Below are positions 1-9,084 of a stretch of 64,000 nucleotides of DNA, piece after piece. The notes under the pieces were generated by a model that was not told the DNA's origin, did no database searches, and saw only the letters and a program-made list of their open reading frames with translations. Source of the DNA: Parabacteroides chongii. GTDB taxonomy: Bacteria; Bacteroidota; Bacteroidia; Bacteroidales; Tannerellaceae. Each line of letters begins with the position of its first letter. Positions within the stretch are counted from its first letter, which is position 1. The stretch covers positions 5,178,501 to 5,242,500 of the forward strand of contig NZ_CP120849.1 of assembly GCF_029581355.1 (NCBI RefSeq). The letters run 5' to 3'. The position numbers and the translations under genes are program-made.

Positions 1-449
1 AGGGTCAACGCAGCATCCGCCGCCGCCTGTATATTTTCCGCCCTGACCGTTCCGAAATGAAAACAATGTGAGACGATTTCACCTTTCAGGGCTGCGGCGA
101 TCCAAACCGTGCCGACCGGTTTTTCCGGGGTTCCTCCGCCGGGTCCTGCAACACCGGAAGTCGCTACAGCACAGTCGCATCCGAGGGTACGGATCGCTCC
201 CTGCGCCATCTGTTCCACCACTTCGCGGCTGACGGCCCCATGCTGGCGAAGACTTTCTTCCGAAACACCCAATACATGCTGTTTCACTTCGTTGCTGTAA
301 GAGACAACTCCCCCGACAAAATAATCGGAGCTACCTGCCACCAGCGTGATCATATTGGCTATCCGGCCACCCGTGCAGCTTTCCGCCGTCCCCATCGACA
401 ACTTCTTCGTTCGAAGAAGTTTGCCTAATTGTTCGCTTATTGAATTCAT
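1..449 (-). CDS. CinA C-terminal-type nicotinamide-nucleotide amidohydrolase (partial)
   Basis: The gene enters from the left edge; about 149 N-terminal residues are visible from the ATG at 447-449. The protein reads MNSISEQLGKLLRTKKL, then GTAESCTGGRIANMIT, VAGSSDYFVGGVVSYSNEVK, ATSGVAGPGGGTPEKPVGTV. TAESCTGG and SGVAGPGGG are hallmarks of the CinA C-terminal domain, which deamidates nicotinamide mononucleotide in the pyridine nucleotide salvage cycle. It starts directly at that domain, so it is the stand-alone PncC-like form, not the long CinA with a molybdopterin-binding N-terminus. Cytoplasmic. Only the last few residues should lie outside the window. Confidence 0.88.
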   Translation of the reverse strand, partial: MNSISEQLGKLLRTKKLSMGTAESCTGGRIANMITLVAGSSDYFVGGVVSYSNEVKQHVLGVSEESLRQHGAVSREVVEQMAQGAIRTLGCDCAVATSGVAGPGGGTPEKPVGTVWIAAALKGEIVSHCFHFGTVRAENIQAAADAALT

Positions 450-470
450 ATTGTTTTTATCTAATTGAAT

Positions 471-986
471 GTTACTTTTCTCTTGAAAGAAAAGTAACCA
501 AAAGTTGCCGTCCAGACGGCCAAAGCCCTATCGTTCGGCATATCCAAGCGAGCTTGGATATGCACTCACTTAACCGGGCTTTTCAAGGCTGCACCTGCCT
601 CGCTACTCCGCATCCTACGTTTGCTGTCGATAGGTAAGGGTCGTTCACGAACGACCCCTACGGTAGATGCTCCGGGCGCTCTCTCCGGCTGCTGCGCTTT
701 ACGCTCACCAGCTGAAGCCTGACATAGGAAGCAAAGCTTCCTCTTAGAATTGCCGATACCGCCTGTTTTAAAGGTGTCGGTATCGGCAATCCTCAAAGAG
801 CGCAAAGCGCTCTCTGAAAGGCCTCAGCGGGTGAGCGTAAGCGAAGGGGGAAGACGAAGCGGCCCGGAAAAATCCGCTGTCTGAGCGCAGCGAGTTTCGG
901 ATTTTTCAAGCGTAGTCTTCACCCGTAGCAGCGAAGCCGGTGCAGCCTTGATCTTTTGATTACTTTTGGATCAAGCCAAAAGTAAT
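471..986. repeat. Hairpin-dense intergenic repeat between the cinA-like gene and tsaD
   Basis: This gene-free stretch is made almost entirely of inverted repeats. Stems seen: 471-481 with 488-498 (GTTACTTTTCT and complement); 538-549 with 552-563; 638-646 with 649-657 (GGGTCGTTC and complement); 749-760 with 779-790 (ATTGCCGATACC and complement); 959-969 with 976-986 (ATTACTTTTGG and complement). The last stem abuts the tsaD stop codon and probably ends tsaD transcription. The short open frames across this stretch follow the palindromes and are not credible genes. Part of the first stem recurs at 8974-8996 upstream of mtgA, so it is dispersed. It resembles composite REP-like intergenic elements. 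Confidence 0.75.
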
Positions 987-2006
987 TTAAATAACCACCC
1001 GTGAGAACGGAACAGCGTCCATCGGACAAAAATCCTTATCGAGGAATTTATAATAACCAGTGATGGCAACCATCGCCGCGTTGTCTGTAGTAAACGCGAA
1101 CTTCGGGATATGCACTTTCCAACCATACCGCTTCGCATGGTCGAGGAAGGCATCACGCAAACCGGAGTTTGCCGAAACACCGCCGGCCACCGCCACCTCT
1201 TTTATATTCAGGTCTTTCGCTGCCTTGCGCAACTTACCCATCAGGATATCGATCACTGTCGACTGAAGAGAGGCACAAAGGTCACGTTTATTCTTTTCGA
1301 TGAAGTCCGGATCTTCCTGTAGCTTATCCCTCAAGGTGTAGAGGAAAGAAGTCTTCAGCCCGCTGAAGCTATAATCGTATCCCGGAATATGCGGTTTGCT
1401 GAAAGTAAAGGCTTTCGGATTTCCTTCGTTGGCCAAGCGGTTCACCACCGGACCACCCGGATAACCCAGCCCCATCACCTTCGCACATTTATCGAAGGCT
1501 TCGCCCGCTGCGTCGTCTATCGTCTGCCCTATCACCTCCATGTCGTTATAAGTATTTACTTTGATGATCTGCGAGTTACCGCCCGACACCAGCAAACACA
1601 GGAACGGGAACGAGGGAGCATGATCGTCTTCCGGCGTTTCCTTGATAAAGTGAGCCAGTACATGCGCCTGCAAATGGTTGATCTCGATCATCGGGATGTC
1701 CAAAGAAGCCGCAAACCCTTTGGCAAAGGAGGTTCCGACCAGCAGAGATCCCATCAACCCCGGCCCGCGCGTGAACGCAACGGCGCTCAGTTCCGACTTA
1801 TCGATACCTGCACGCTTGATAGCCTCTGCCACCACCGGGATGATATTCTGCTGGTGTGCGCGTGAAGCCAGCTCGGGAACCACGCCACCATATGCTTCGT
1901 GAACCGCCTGACTGGCTATCACATTCGACAGCATCACGCCGTCGCGTATTACGGAAGAGGAAGTATCATCACAGGATGATTCTATCCCCAATATTGTTAC
2001 ACTCAT
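987..2006 (-). CDS. tsaD: tRNA N6-adenosine threonylcarbamoyltransferase TsaD
   Basis: 339 residues, the normal family length. TsaD transfers the threonylcarbamoyl group from TC-AMP to A37 of ANN-reading tRNAs, working with TsaB and TsaE in the cytoplasm. The N-terminus ILGIESSCDDTS, the metal-binding HLQAH (His111, His115), VSGGNSQ, the DDAAGEAFDK motif and AVAGGVSANS are all present and intact. The start at 2004-2006 has a TAAATTTG promoter box about 22 bases upstream. It is divergent from tamB with only about 60 bases between them. A strong hairpin at 959-986 touches its stop codon. No defects seen. Confidence 0.97.
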   Translation of the reverse strand: MSVTILGIESSCDDTSSSVIRDGVMLSNVIASQAVHEAYGGVVPELASRAHQQNIIPVVAEAIKRAGIDKSELSAVAFTRGPGLMGSLLVGTSFAKGFAASLDIPMIEINHLQAHVLAHFIKETPEDDHAPSFPFLCLLVSGGNSQIIKVNTYNDMEVIGQTIDDAAGEAFDKCAKVMGLGYPGGPVVNRLANEGNPKAFTFSKPHIPGYDYSFSGLKTSFLYTLRDKLQEDPDFIEKNKRDLCASLQSTVIDILMGKLRKAAKDLNIKEVAVAGGVSANSGLRDAFLDHAKRYGWKVHIPKFAFTTDNAAMVAITGYYKFLDKDFCPMDAVPFSRVVI

Positions 2007-2028
2007 ACTCTTCTCTCGTTTTTTTGTG

Positions 2029-2036
2029 CAAATTTA
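2029..2036 (-). promoter_or_regulatory. tsaD promoter -7 box
   Basis: TAAATTTG on the minus strand matches the Bacteroidetes -7 consensus TAnnTTTG and lies 22 bases before the tsaD ATG. No clear -33 element was identified. Confidence 0.55.
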
Positions 2037-2065
2037 ATGAATTCTATCGCGATATTGTTGTAGAT

Positions 2066-5000
2066 TTGCGTTTAAAATATAGTAAAGATATCAGAGGACT
2101 CAAATACATAATCATTACCCTACTTGTTTTGTTCTGGATATTCTATGCGATGCCCTTTATCTTGTTGAAGATACCCTACATCCAACATCAGGTTTCCGAC
2201 ATTGCATCGACCGAATTATCCGGCCATCTCGGTGTGCCCGTAAAGATAGGAAATGTGAATATCGAATGGTTCAACCGTTTGGTCCTTGACAACTTATACC
2301 TCGAAGATCAGGAAGGTCAGACATTATTCGAAGCCAATCATGTAGCGGCGGGCTTTGAAGTTCTTCCGTTGTTTAAAGGAAAATTCGTTTTCACTACCGT
2401 GCGGCTATTCGGTTTTTCCGTCAATCTCAAAAAAAAGACACCCGAAAGTCCGCTCAATCTCCAGTTCGTGCTGGATGCTTTTGCCAGCAGGGACACGATC
2501 AAGAAGAATCCGAATATCGACCTGCGTTTCAACTCGATCCTGATCCGCCGGGGAAACTTCCGGTACGACGTGCAAAGCGAGGCCGAAACGCCAGGAAAAT
2601 TCAACGCCAGACATGTGGCTATCAAAAACCTGAGTGCGAAGATTTCCATGAAGGCCTTCAACAAGGACAGCCTGAACGCCAACATCAAAAAGATGAGCTT
2701 CGACGAGGCTTCCGGCCTTACGCTGAATAAACTGTCGATGAACGTTATCAGCAACCGCGACAGTGCTTTCATCAACAATTTCGAAATAAAACTACCGGAA
2801 ACGGATTTGAAAATCAGCCGGGCAAAGATCGACATGCAGGAAGTAAAGAACGCTTCCGAGCTGCTAAACCATGCCCCGTTGGAATTGAATATTTCCCCGT
2901 CGCAAATCTGTCTGAAAGACCTCTCTCCTTTCGTCCCGGCTTTCAGCAACTTCACTGAGACCATCGAATTATCGGCAGAAGCGTCCGGCTCCGTCAACAA
3001 TATCAACCTGCAACGGCTGACAATCCGTTACAGCGACAAGATGCTGTTTATCGGAAAAATGGACCTGAAAGGGATCAGCCATCCAGAAGATGCCTATATC
3101 TTCGGACAGGTAAACAAGATGTATATCACGACCGACGGACTGGCGGGCCTGGTAAACAATTTCAACAAGAAGCCGGTCGTGCTGCCCGATCCTATCGTCA
3201 GGTTGGGTACGATCAATTTTACCGGAGAGATATCCGGCTTCTTCGATAACCTGGTGGCGTTCGGAAAGTTCTCTTCGGCGATCGGTTCGGTGCAGACCGA
3301 CATGATATTCGGTACAGACAAAGAAAACAATGTTGCGGCATACCTGAAAGGACATATTTCTACCTCCGGCCTGCATCTGAACGAACTGTTCAACGATGGC
3401 AACCCTTACGGGAACACCCGCCTGAGCATCTCGCTGGATGCCAAACGCTACAACAACAGCAGTTTCTTCGGAAATATTAAAGCGAACATCAACGAGTTCG
3501 AGTTCAAAAAATACAAGTACGAGGATATCCAGCTGTCCGGAAATTTCAAAAAGAACAGCTTCGACGGCATGGTACAGGTGAACGACCCGAACGGGAAGTT
3601 GCATGCCCAGGGTATGTTCCGCCACGAGGGGAAGAACTCTATGTTCAACTTCACCGCCAATTTGGAACATTTTCGTCCCGACAGCCTCAACCTGATCGAC
3701 AAATATGAATCGCCGGATATCTCGCTATCCCTGAATGCCGATTTTACGGGGAATAATATCGATAACCTGGAAGGTAATATCACGATAGACAGCCTTTCGT
3801 TCCTGACGGCTCCAAGCAGCTTCTTCCTGAAAAAATTCCAGGTAACGGCATCCGGACATTCACTGGACCGCCATCTGACTATCTCGTCCGATATCCTGAA
3901 CGGAGAGGTTACCGGTGCATACTCCTTTACCACGATCGTACCGAGTTTTATGAACACTTTCAAAGGATATATCCCAGCACTGATCAATGCGACGCAGAAG
4001 AAAAAAGAAGTAGAAGAGAACAATTTCTCGCTGTTGCTGACAGTAGAGAATACGGAAAAGATATCCGAAACACTCAAACTGCCGGTGACGATGGTCAACC
4101 AGGCACGCATCACCGGACACTACAATAACTTGTATAATAAATTCCGCATCGAGGCTTTCCTCCCTAAATTCAAACTGGGAAACTCCCTGTTCGAATCCGG
4201 TTACCTGACTTGCGACAACCCGCAGGATAATATCAACCTGCAACTGAGGGCAACCAACTACAACCTGAAAGGACTTCGTAACTACCTCGACCTGAAAGCG
4301 GATGCCCGCGACAACCGGATCAATACGCTGATCGGCTGGGCGAACAATAAGGAAAAGGTGTTCCGTGCCGAGCTGTCGGCGTCTGCCCTCTTCACTGAAA
4401 AAGAACAGGAAAAGAGGCCTTCTACCCTGCGAACCGATATTTCCGTCAAGGAGAGCCAACTGGTGCTGAACGATTCTTTGTGGACCATCCATCCCTCGAA
4501 TATTGTAATTTCCGACGGGCAGATAGGTATCCGTAAATTCCGGGTAGGCAATGAGAAACAATCGTTGCTGCTGGACGGAAACATCTCCAAAAATCCATCG
4601 GATACGCTTTTGATGGACCTGAAACAGGTCGAACTCAAATACATTTTCGATATACTGAATATCCCGGTATTGCAATTTGCCGGGAAAGCGACAGGTACAT
4701 TTAATATAAGCGACCTGTACGGCAGTCGTATGCTGAACACCGATCTGGAGATAAAAGACTTCTCATTCAACCAGACACCGCTGGGCAGGCTGAACCTTTT
4801 CAGCGAATGGGACGATGAGCAAAAGGGTATCCTGATGCTCGGCAGTATCTATAAGAACGATACGACATGGACCGACGTAAGCGGTTACATCTTCCCGGTA
4901 GGACAGAATGCCGGGTTGTCCTTATTCTTCGGAGCCAACGATATCAATCTGGGATTTCTCCACCCCTTTGTGGAAAAGGTGGCTAAGAATATGAAAGGAC

Positions 5001-6622
5001 GGGGTTTCGGAAACGTCCACCTGCACGGTCCGTTCAAGTCGCTGACTGTCGAGGGAGATGCGTATGTGCTGGACGGCGGGCTGGGCATCGAATATACGAA
5101 TACGTATTATACCTTCTCCGACTCCATCCATCTGGATGCCGGTTCCATCAATATGCGGAACCTGACCGTCCATGACGAGTTCGGTAATCCGGGTATCGTC
5201 AACATGAGTGTCTATCACAATCATTTCAAAGATGTCAGTTTCGACGTGAATGTCAAGACAAACAATATGTTGGTGTTTAATGCGACCCGCAAGCAAAATC
5301 CGTTGATTTACGGAACAGTCTTCGGTAGCGGATCGGCGTCGATCAAAGGAAATGACAAGCTGATCAACTTCGACATCAATATGCGAAACGATCCCAAAAC
5401 GGCCATCACACTCGACTTCATAAACAATACAACGGCTGCCGAATATGATTTTATCACATTCGTCGATAAGAAACAGTTAAAGGAATCGATTGCCAACGGG
5501 ACAATCTCGCCCGATTCCCTGAAAATGGCTGCCACCAACGAAGAAGAAGGTGCTGAAATGCGTATGAACTTCCTGCTCGATATTACACCTGATGCCAATA
5601 TCGAGCTGATCATGGATCCAATTGCCGGAGATAAGATCACCGGTAATTGCAGCGGAAGCATGCAGATAGAATATGGGACAAAGACTGATTTACGCATGTA
5701 TGGAAACATGGGCATCATCAAGGGTAACTATAATTTCAGCTTGCAACAGATCATCCATAAGGACTTTAAGATACGTGAAGGCAGCTCCATCGACTTCCGG
5801 GGCGACCCGTTCAATGCCACGATGCAAATAAATGCCATTTATAATGTAACTGCCAACCTGCGCGACCTGGATGAAAACCTGGCACTGGAAAGTCCGCGAA
5901 CCAACATACCCGTCAACTGCGTACTTAACCTCGACGGCATGTTACGCAGCCCAGCTATCTCGTTCGACCTGGAACTTCCCGGTTCAAACGAAGAAATAGA
6001 ACGTCAGATGAAAGCGTTGGTCGATACGGAAGACATGATGACGCGCCAAATTATCTACCTCCTGGTGCTGAACAAATTCTACACCCCTGAATACAGCCAG
6101 AACGCCTACCGTTCGAGCGAATTTAGCGCCGTGGCTTCTTCCGCCATCTCCTCCCAACTGTCGAGCATACTCAACAGCTTGACGGACAAGGTACAGATCG
6201 GTACGAACATCCGCACCAGCGATGACGGCATACAAGATACGGAAGTGGAAATGTTGCTATCCAGCCAATTACTAGACAATCGCCTGTTATTCAACGGTAG
6301 TTTCGGATACAGAAATAATATGAACCAGGGGAAGAACGACTTCGTCGGTGAATTTGACCTGGAGTATAAGCTGACCCCAAGCGGAGAAATCCGTCTGAAA
6401 GCTTACAACCATGCCAATGATATGTATAAGTATCTGAACCGGGCCTTAACGACCCAGGGGGTAGGTGTCATGTTCAGGAAAGACTTCAGTAACATTTCCG
6501 AGTTCTTCCGCCGACGGAAAAGACTGCTGCCGATCGTGCCGCTTGCTCCGGCTGATACTATCTCGCCGGCAAAGACGGATACTACGGCTGTAACAACTCC
6601 TTTACCGCCTGCTGATAAGTAG
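2066..6622 (+). CDS. tamB: TamB-like translocation/assembly module protein (AsmA/DUF490 family)
   Basis: About 1518 residues if read from the TTG at 2066. An N-terminal membrane anchor (KYIIITLLVLFWIFYAMPF) is followed by a very long beta-rich repeat region typical of bridge-like lipid-transfer proteins of the TamB/AsmA group. The C-terminal 400 residues carry the conserved DUF490 block (GNMGIIKGNYNFSLQ, IDFRGDPFNATM, RQIIYLLVLNKFY, VQIGTNIRTSDDG). It should span the periplasm and act in outer-membrane biogenesis. The start is uncertain: the frame is open back to 1856, but that would overlap tsaD antisense. No ATG lies in frame near the anchor, and TAGATTTG at 2061-2068 looks like a promoter box overlapping the TTG. 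The 3' end overlaps the convergent dus gene by 41 bases. Confidence 0.88.
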   Translation: MRLKYSKDIRGLKYIIITLLVLFWIFYAMPFILLKIPYIQHQVSDIASTELSGHLGVPVKIGNVNIEWFNRLVLDNLYLEDQEGQTLFEANHVAAGFEVLPLFKGKFVFTTVRLFGFSVNLKKKTPESPLNLQFVLDAFASRDTIKKNPNIDLRFNSILIRRGNFRYDVQSEAETPGKFNARHVAIKNLSAKISMKAFNKDSLNANIKKMSFDEASGLTLNKLSMNVISNRDSAFINNFEIKLPETDLKISRAKIDMQEVKNASELLNHAPLELNISPSQICLKDLSPFVPAFSNFTETIELSAEASGSVNNINLQRLTIRYSDKMLFIGKMDLKGISHPEDAYIFGQVNKMYITTDGLAGLVNNFNKKPVVLPDPIVRLGTINFTGEISGFFDNLVAFGKFSSAIGSVQTDMIFGTDKENNVAAYLKGHISTSGLHLNELFNDGNPYGNTRLSISLDAKRYNNSSFFGNIKANINEFEFKKYKYEDIQLSGNFKKNSFDGMVQVNDPNGKLHAQGMFRHEGKNSMFNFTANLEHFRPDSLNLIDKYESPDISLSLNADFTGNNIDNLEGNITIDSLSFLTAPSSFFLKKFQVTASGHSLDRHLTISSDILNGEVTGAYSFTTIVPSFMNTFKGYIPALINATQKKKEVEENNFSLLLTVENTEKISETLKLPVTMVNQARITGHYNNLYNKFRIEAFLPKFKLGNSLFESGYLTCDNPQDNINLQLRATNYNLKGLRNYLDLKADARDNRINTLIGWANNKEKVFRAELSASALFTEKEQEKRPSTLRTDISVKESQLVLNDSLWTIHPSNIVISDGQIGIRKFRVGNEKQSLLLDGNISKNPSDTLLMDLKQVELKYIFDILNIPVLQFAGKATGTFNISDLYGSRMLNTDLEIKDFSFNQTPLGRLNLFSEWDDEQKGILMLGSIYKNDTTWTDVSGYIFPVGQNAGLSLFFGANDINLGFLHPFVEKVAKNMKGRGFGNVHLHGPFKSLTVEGDAYVLDGGLGIEYTNTYYTFSDSIHLDAGSINMRNLTVHDEFGNPGIVNMSVYHNHFKDVSFDVNVKTNNMLVFNATRKQNPLIYGTVFGSGSASIKGNDKLINFDINMRNDPKTAITLDFINNTTAAEYDFITFVDKKQLKESIANGTISPDSLKMAATNEEEGAEMRMNFLLDITPDANIELIMDPIAGDKITGNCSGSMQIEYGTKTDLRMYGNMGIIKGNYNFSLQQIIHKDFKIREGSSIDFRGDPFNATMQINAIYNVTANLRDLDENLALESPRTNIPVNCVLNLDGMLRSPAISFDLELPGSNEEIERQMKALVDTEDMMTRQIIYLLVLNKFYTPEYSQNAYRSSEFSAVASSAISSQLSSILNSLTDKVQIGTNIRTSDDGIQDTEVEMLLSSQLLDNRLLFNGSFGYRNNMNQGKNDFVGEFDLEYKLTPSGEIRLKAYNHANDMYKYLNRALTTQGVGVMFRKDFSNISEFFRRRKRLLPIVPLAPADTISPAKTDTTAVTTPLPPADK

Positions 6623-7517
6623 ATAACTGGTTGCTTTTAAGTATTTTCTTCCGCAAACGTTTTTCTGCGTCCGGCAAGAGGTAATCCCAAAGAGTTTTCA
6701 TTTTGGCAAGCACCTGGTGCTCTCCGCCTTCAAGTATGGCGCTGTATTTCTCAAATAAAAGTGTATGGAAACGGAACAGTCCGGCTTTCTTTTCCGTGTC
6801 CGGCAGCTCCTTTCCTGCCATATATTCCTTCGCCAGCCAGGGGGAAGACAATAAGCCGCGTCCCAACATCACCCCGCTCAACCGGGGATACAAGCGAATG
6901 ATCCGGTCGATATCGGCCGGACAGTTCAGATCGCCGTTATAGAAAAGCGGGTGTGCACATGCTTCGTAGAAACGGGTAAAGCTGTCCATATCCACATGCC
7001 CTTTGTACTGTTGCCGCCCTATCCGGGGATGCAAAGTCACATGTGTAAGCGGCAACGAATCGATAAAGGGAAGCAAAGCAAAGACTTCGTCCGGTGAATC
7101 CCATCCTAACCGGAGCTTGACAGAGAAATTCATTTCCGGAAATTCACGGGCTGTCTGCAACAGGGCGGCAGCATCTCCCGTATGAGGCAGGATACCTGCT
7201 CCGCGGTGAAGACGCGCCTGCATCGGGAAAGGGCACCCCATATTGATATCTGCCTGCCGGTATCCTTGTCCGAGAAATAAAGTTACCAGACGCCGGAATT
7301 CGTTAGGCGTGGCCGCTATCAACTGGGGAACGACCGGAGTAGCTACATTCCTGCCGGGCGTTATATCCCGAAGATCCTTGTTCCGGAAACCGTCTTTCTC
7401 CACCCGCACAAAAGGGGTATAGTAGGCTTCGACTCCTCCGAATACCTGTGCATGCACTTCCCGGTACACGGCATCCGTATAGCCTTGCAAAGGGGCAAAA
7501 TGTATCTTGTACTCCAT
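6582..7517 (-). CDS. tRNA-dihydrouridine synthase family protein
   Basis: 311 residues. Family members reduce specific uridines in tRNA to dihydrouridine using FMN and NADPH. The TIM-barrel start MEYKIHFAPLQGYTDAVYR, the substrate loop ADINMGCPFPMQ with the catalytic Cys, LTHVTLHPRIGRQQYKG, FYNGDLNCPADIDRII and GVMLGRGLLSSPWL are all present. The length and motifs suit a DusC-like or short Dus enzyme; the exact target uridine cannot be told. Its ATG overlaps the stop of lipB (ATGA arrangement at 7515-7519), so the two are translationally coupled in the mtgA-lipB-dus operon. Confidence 0.93.
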   Translation of the reverse strand: MEYKIHFAPLQGYTDAVYREVHAQVFGGVEAYYTPFVRVEKDGFRNKDLRDITPGRNVATPVVPQLIAATPNEFRRLVTLFLGQGYRQADINMGCPFPMQARLHRGAGILPHTGDAAALLQTAREFPEMNFSVKLRLGWDSPDEVFALLPFIDSLPLTHVTLHPRIGRQQYKGHVDMDSFTRFYEACAHPLFYNGDLNCPADIDRIIRLYPRLSGVMLGRGLLSSPWLAKEYMAGKELPDTEKKAGLFRFHTLLFEKYSAILEGGEHQVLAKMKTLWDYLLPDAEKRLRKKILKSNQLSTYQQAVKELLQP

Positions 7518-8182
7518 CAGGGGAACAGTTCTGAAAATAATGAATGAAGCTGTGTTTTAGCTTGTTTGAAATCCTGCTTTTCCCCTAATTCTTTCTCCAG
7601 CGAGGTCACACCTTTATCCGTAAACCCACAAGGGTTAATCAGGGAAAAATAACTCAGGTCAGTATTGATATTCAGGGCAAAACCATGCATAGCAACGAAC
7701 CGGCTGCTCTTTACTCCGATCGCACAGATCTTGCGGGCACGTCCTTTTACATCCGGATCGATCCATACGCCGGTAGCACCGTCGAGACGTTCTCCGCGTA
7801 TCCCGTAAAGGGCGAGGAAACGAATAATGACCTCTTCCAGCCGATGGATATACAGTTTGAGTCCCAACTGCCAATATTCCAGGTCGAAGACCGGGTAACC
7901 GGTTATCTGCCCGGGGCCGTGATAGGTAATATCCCCTCCCCGGTTGATATGGTAGAAAGAGACGCCACGCTGCTGCAACAGTTGTTCCGGTATCAGGAGA
8001 TTGGCATCTTTCCCGCTCTTTCCGATCGTCAGCACGGGTTGATGTTCGCAGAAGAACAACTTATTTTCTTCGCTGCCTCCCTCCTTCTTTGCCTGAAGCA
8101 AGGTTTCAAAAGCATCTGTCTGAACCTTTAGCGCATCTGCATAATCAATGCGTCCGAGGTCGTGAAAAGTGAAGCTCTCCAT
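7517..8182 (-). CDS. lipB: Octanoyltransferase LipB
   Basis: 221 residues. LipB moves octanoate from acyl carrier protein to lipoyl domains, the first step of lipoate assembly. The family signature RGGDITYHGPGQITGYPVFDL is intact, with KICAIGVKSSRFVAMHGFALN and the catalytic-cysteine motif LINPCGF downstream. The proposed ATG at 8180-8182 lies inside the 3' end of mtgA (55-base overlap). The sequence from it (MESFTFHDLGRIDYADALK) aligns with the usual LipB start, so the overlap is probably real. Middle gene of a three-gene minus-strand operon. Confidence 0.95.
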   Translation of the reverse strand: MESFTFHDLGRIDYADALKVQTDAFETLLQAKKEGGSEENKLFFCEHQPVLTIGKSGKDANLLIPEQLLQQRGVSFYHINRGGDITYHGPGQITGYPVFDLEYWQLGLKLYIHRLEEVIIRFLALYGIRGERLDGATGVWIDPDVKGRARKICAIGVKSSRFVAMHGFALNINTDLSYFSLINPCGFTDKGVTSLEKELGEKQDFKQAKTQLHSLFSELFP

Positions 8183-8928
8183 TTCTTTCTCTTTTTTATT
8201 TTTCCGTTCGTATTATCGATCTCACCGGCTCCGTAACCCATCTGTATCTTCAACAACTTACCCATCAGGGAAAGGATTTGTCCCTGTCGTTTCAACATAT
8301 AGGGAGAAGGTTTACCGGAATTAAATTTCCTGGGATTCGGCAAAGATGCAGCGATCAACGCAGCCTCCTCGCGATTTAACCGAGAAGCCTGCTTCTTAAA
8401 ATGGGCCTTGGCTACCGCTTCTGCTCCATAAATACCGTCGCCCATCTCGATGGAGTTCAGATAGACCTCCATGATTCTTTCTTTCCCCCATATCCACTCG
8501 ATCAAGAGGGTGAAGTAGGCTTCGATTCCTTTCCTTATATAACTTTTAGCAGGAAGAAGAAATACATTCTTAGCTGTCTGTTGAGAGATAGTACTGGCAC
8601 CGCGTACGCGTTTCCCCTTTTCCGCTTCATCGCGTGCTTTCTGTATCTGTTCAATATCAAAACCGTTATGATCGAGAAACAAATTATCCTCCGAAGCGAC
8701 AACCGCCTGTACCAACGGTTGTGCTATCTGCGACAACGGAACCCATTTATGTTCCAGTTTGAAGGGTTTCCCTCCCTTGTACTGATCGTACAACCGCGTC
8801 AGCATCAACGGCGTATAATAAACAGGGACGAACTTATACGCCACCACCACCAGGATGCTGGATATAAAAAGAAACAGAAAGATATTCCTGCACCAGATCA
8901 GAATCCGTTTTATAATAGGCATATTCAA
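8128..8928 (-). CDS. mtgA: Monofunctional biosynthetic peptidoglycan transglycosylase MtgA
   Basis: 266 residues. MtgA is a single-pass inner-membrane GT51 glycosyltransferase that polymerises lipid II into glycan strands. An uncleaved N-terminal membrane segment (residues about 13-31) precedes the GT51 domain. Its motifs are all intact: ASEDNLFLDHNGFD with the catalytic Glu, RGASTISQQTAKNVFL, ERIMEVYLNSIEMGDGIYG and EAALIAASLPNPRKFN. There is no transpeptidase domain. It is the first gene of the mtgA-lipB-dus operon; TACATTTG on the minus strand at 8945-8952 is the likely -7 box. Confidence 0.96.
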   Translation of the reverse strand: MNMPIIKRILIWCRNIFLFLFISSILVVVAYKFVPVYYTPLMLTRLYDQYKGGKPFKLEHKWVPLSQIAQPLVQAVVASEDNLFLDHNGFDIEQIQKARDEAEKGKRVRGASTISQQTAKNVFLLPAKSYIRKGIEAYFTLLIEWIWGKERIMEVYLNSIEMGDGIYGAEAVAKAHFKKQASRLNREEAALIAASLPNPRKFNSGKPSPYMLKRQGQILSLMGKLLKIQMGYGAGEIDNTNGKIKKRKKWRASLFTTSDALIMQMR

Positions 8929-8944
8929 TATCGTTTACTGCCGG

Positions 8945-8952
8945 CAAATGTA
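8945..8952 (-). promoter_or_regulatory. mtgA operon promoter -7 box
   Basis: TACATTTG on the minus strand, 17 bases before the mtgA ATG, a full match to TAnnTTTG. Confidence 0.55.
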
Positions 8953-9009
8953 CGAATTTTATCAGATTTGAATATTACTTTTCTCTTGAAAGAAAAGCAT
9001 ATCCCGCCA

Positions 9010-9038
9010 TTGCAATAAATAAAAAACGACTATCTTTG
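9010..9038 (+). promoter_or_regulatory. Promoter for the first Rpn-family gene
   Basis: TTG at 9010-9012 and TATCTTTG at 9031-9038, 18 bases apart, fit the Bacteroidetes -33/-7 arrangement. They lie 47 bases before the ATG at 9085. The same TATCTTTG box precedes the second Rpn copy at 37537-37544. Confidence 0.6.
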
Positions 9039-9084
9039 CCCCGTTACCCGCTATTGGATAACAGACCATTAAAACCATTAACAT

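Noticed and set aside
566..805. Minus-strand open frame in the hairpin island
   Set aside because: It follows the palindromes, has no start context and no recognisable protein features.
1389..1865. Open frame of 158 codons on the plus strand inside tsaD
   Set aside because: It is antisense to an intact, well-conserved tsaD and shows no family features.
1856..2065. Upstream extension of the tamB frame
   Set aside because: It would overlap the start of tsaD on the other strand and reads as low-quality sequence before the membrane anchor.
8974..8996. Partial copy of the 471-498 stem as a promoter or terminator of mtgA
   Set aside because: One arm is altered and it lies upstream of both neighbours; best seen as a dispersed repeat fragment.
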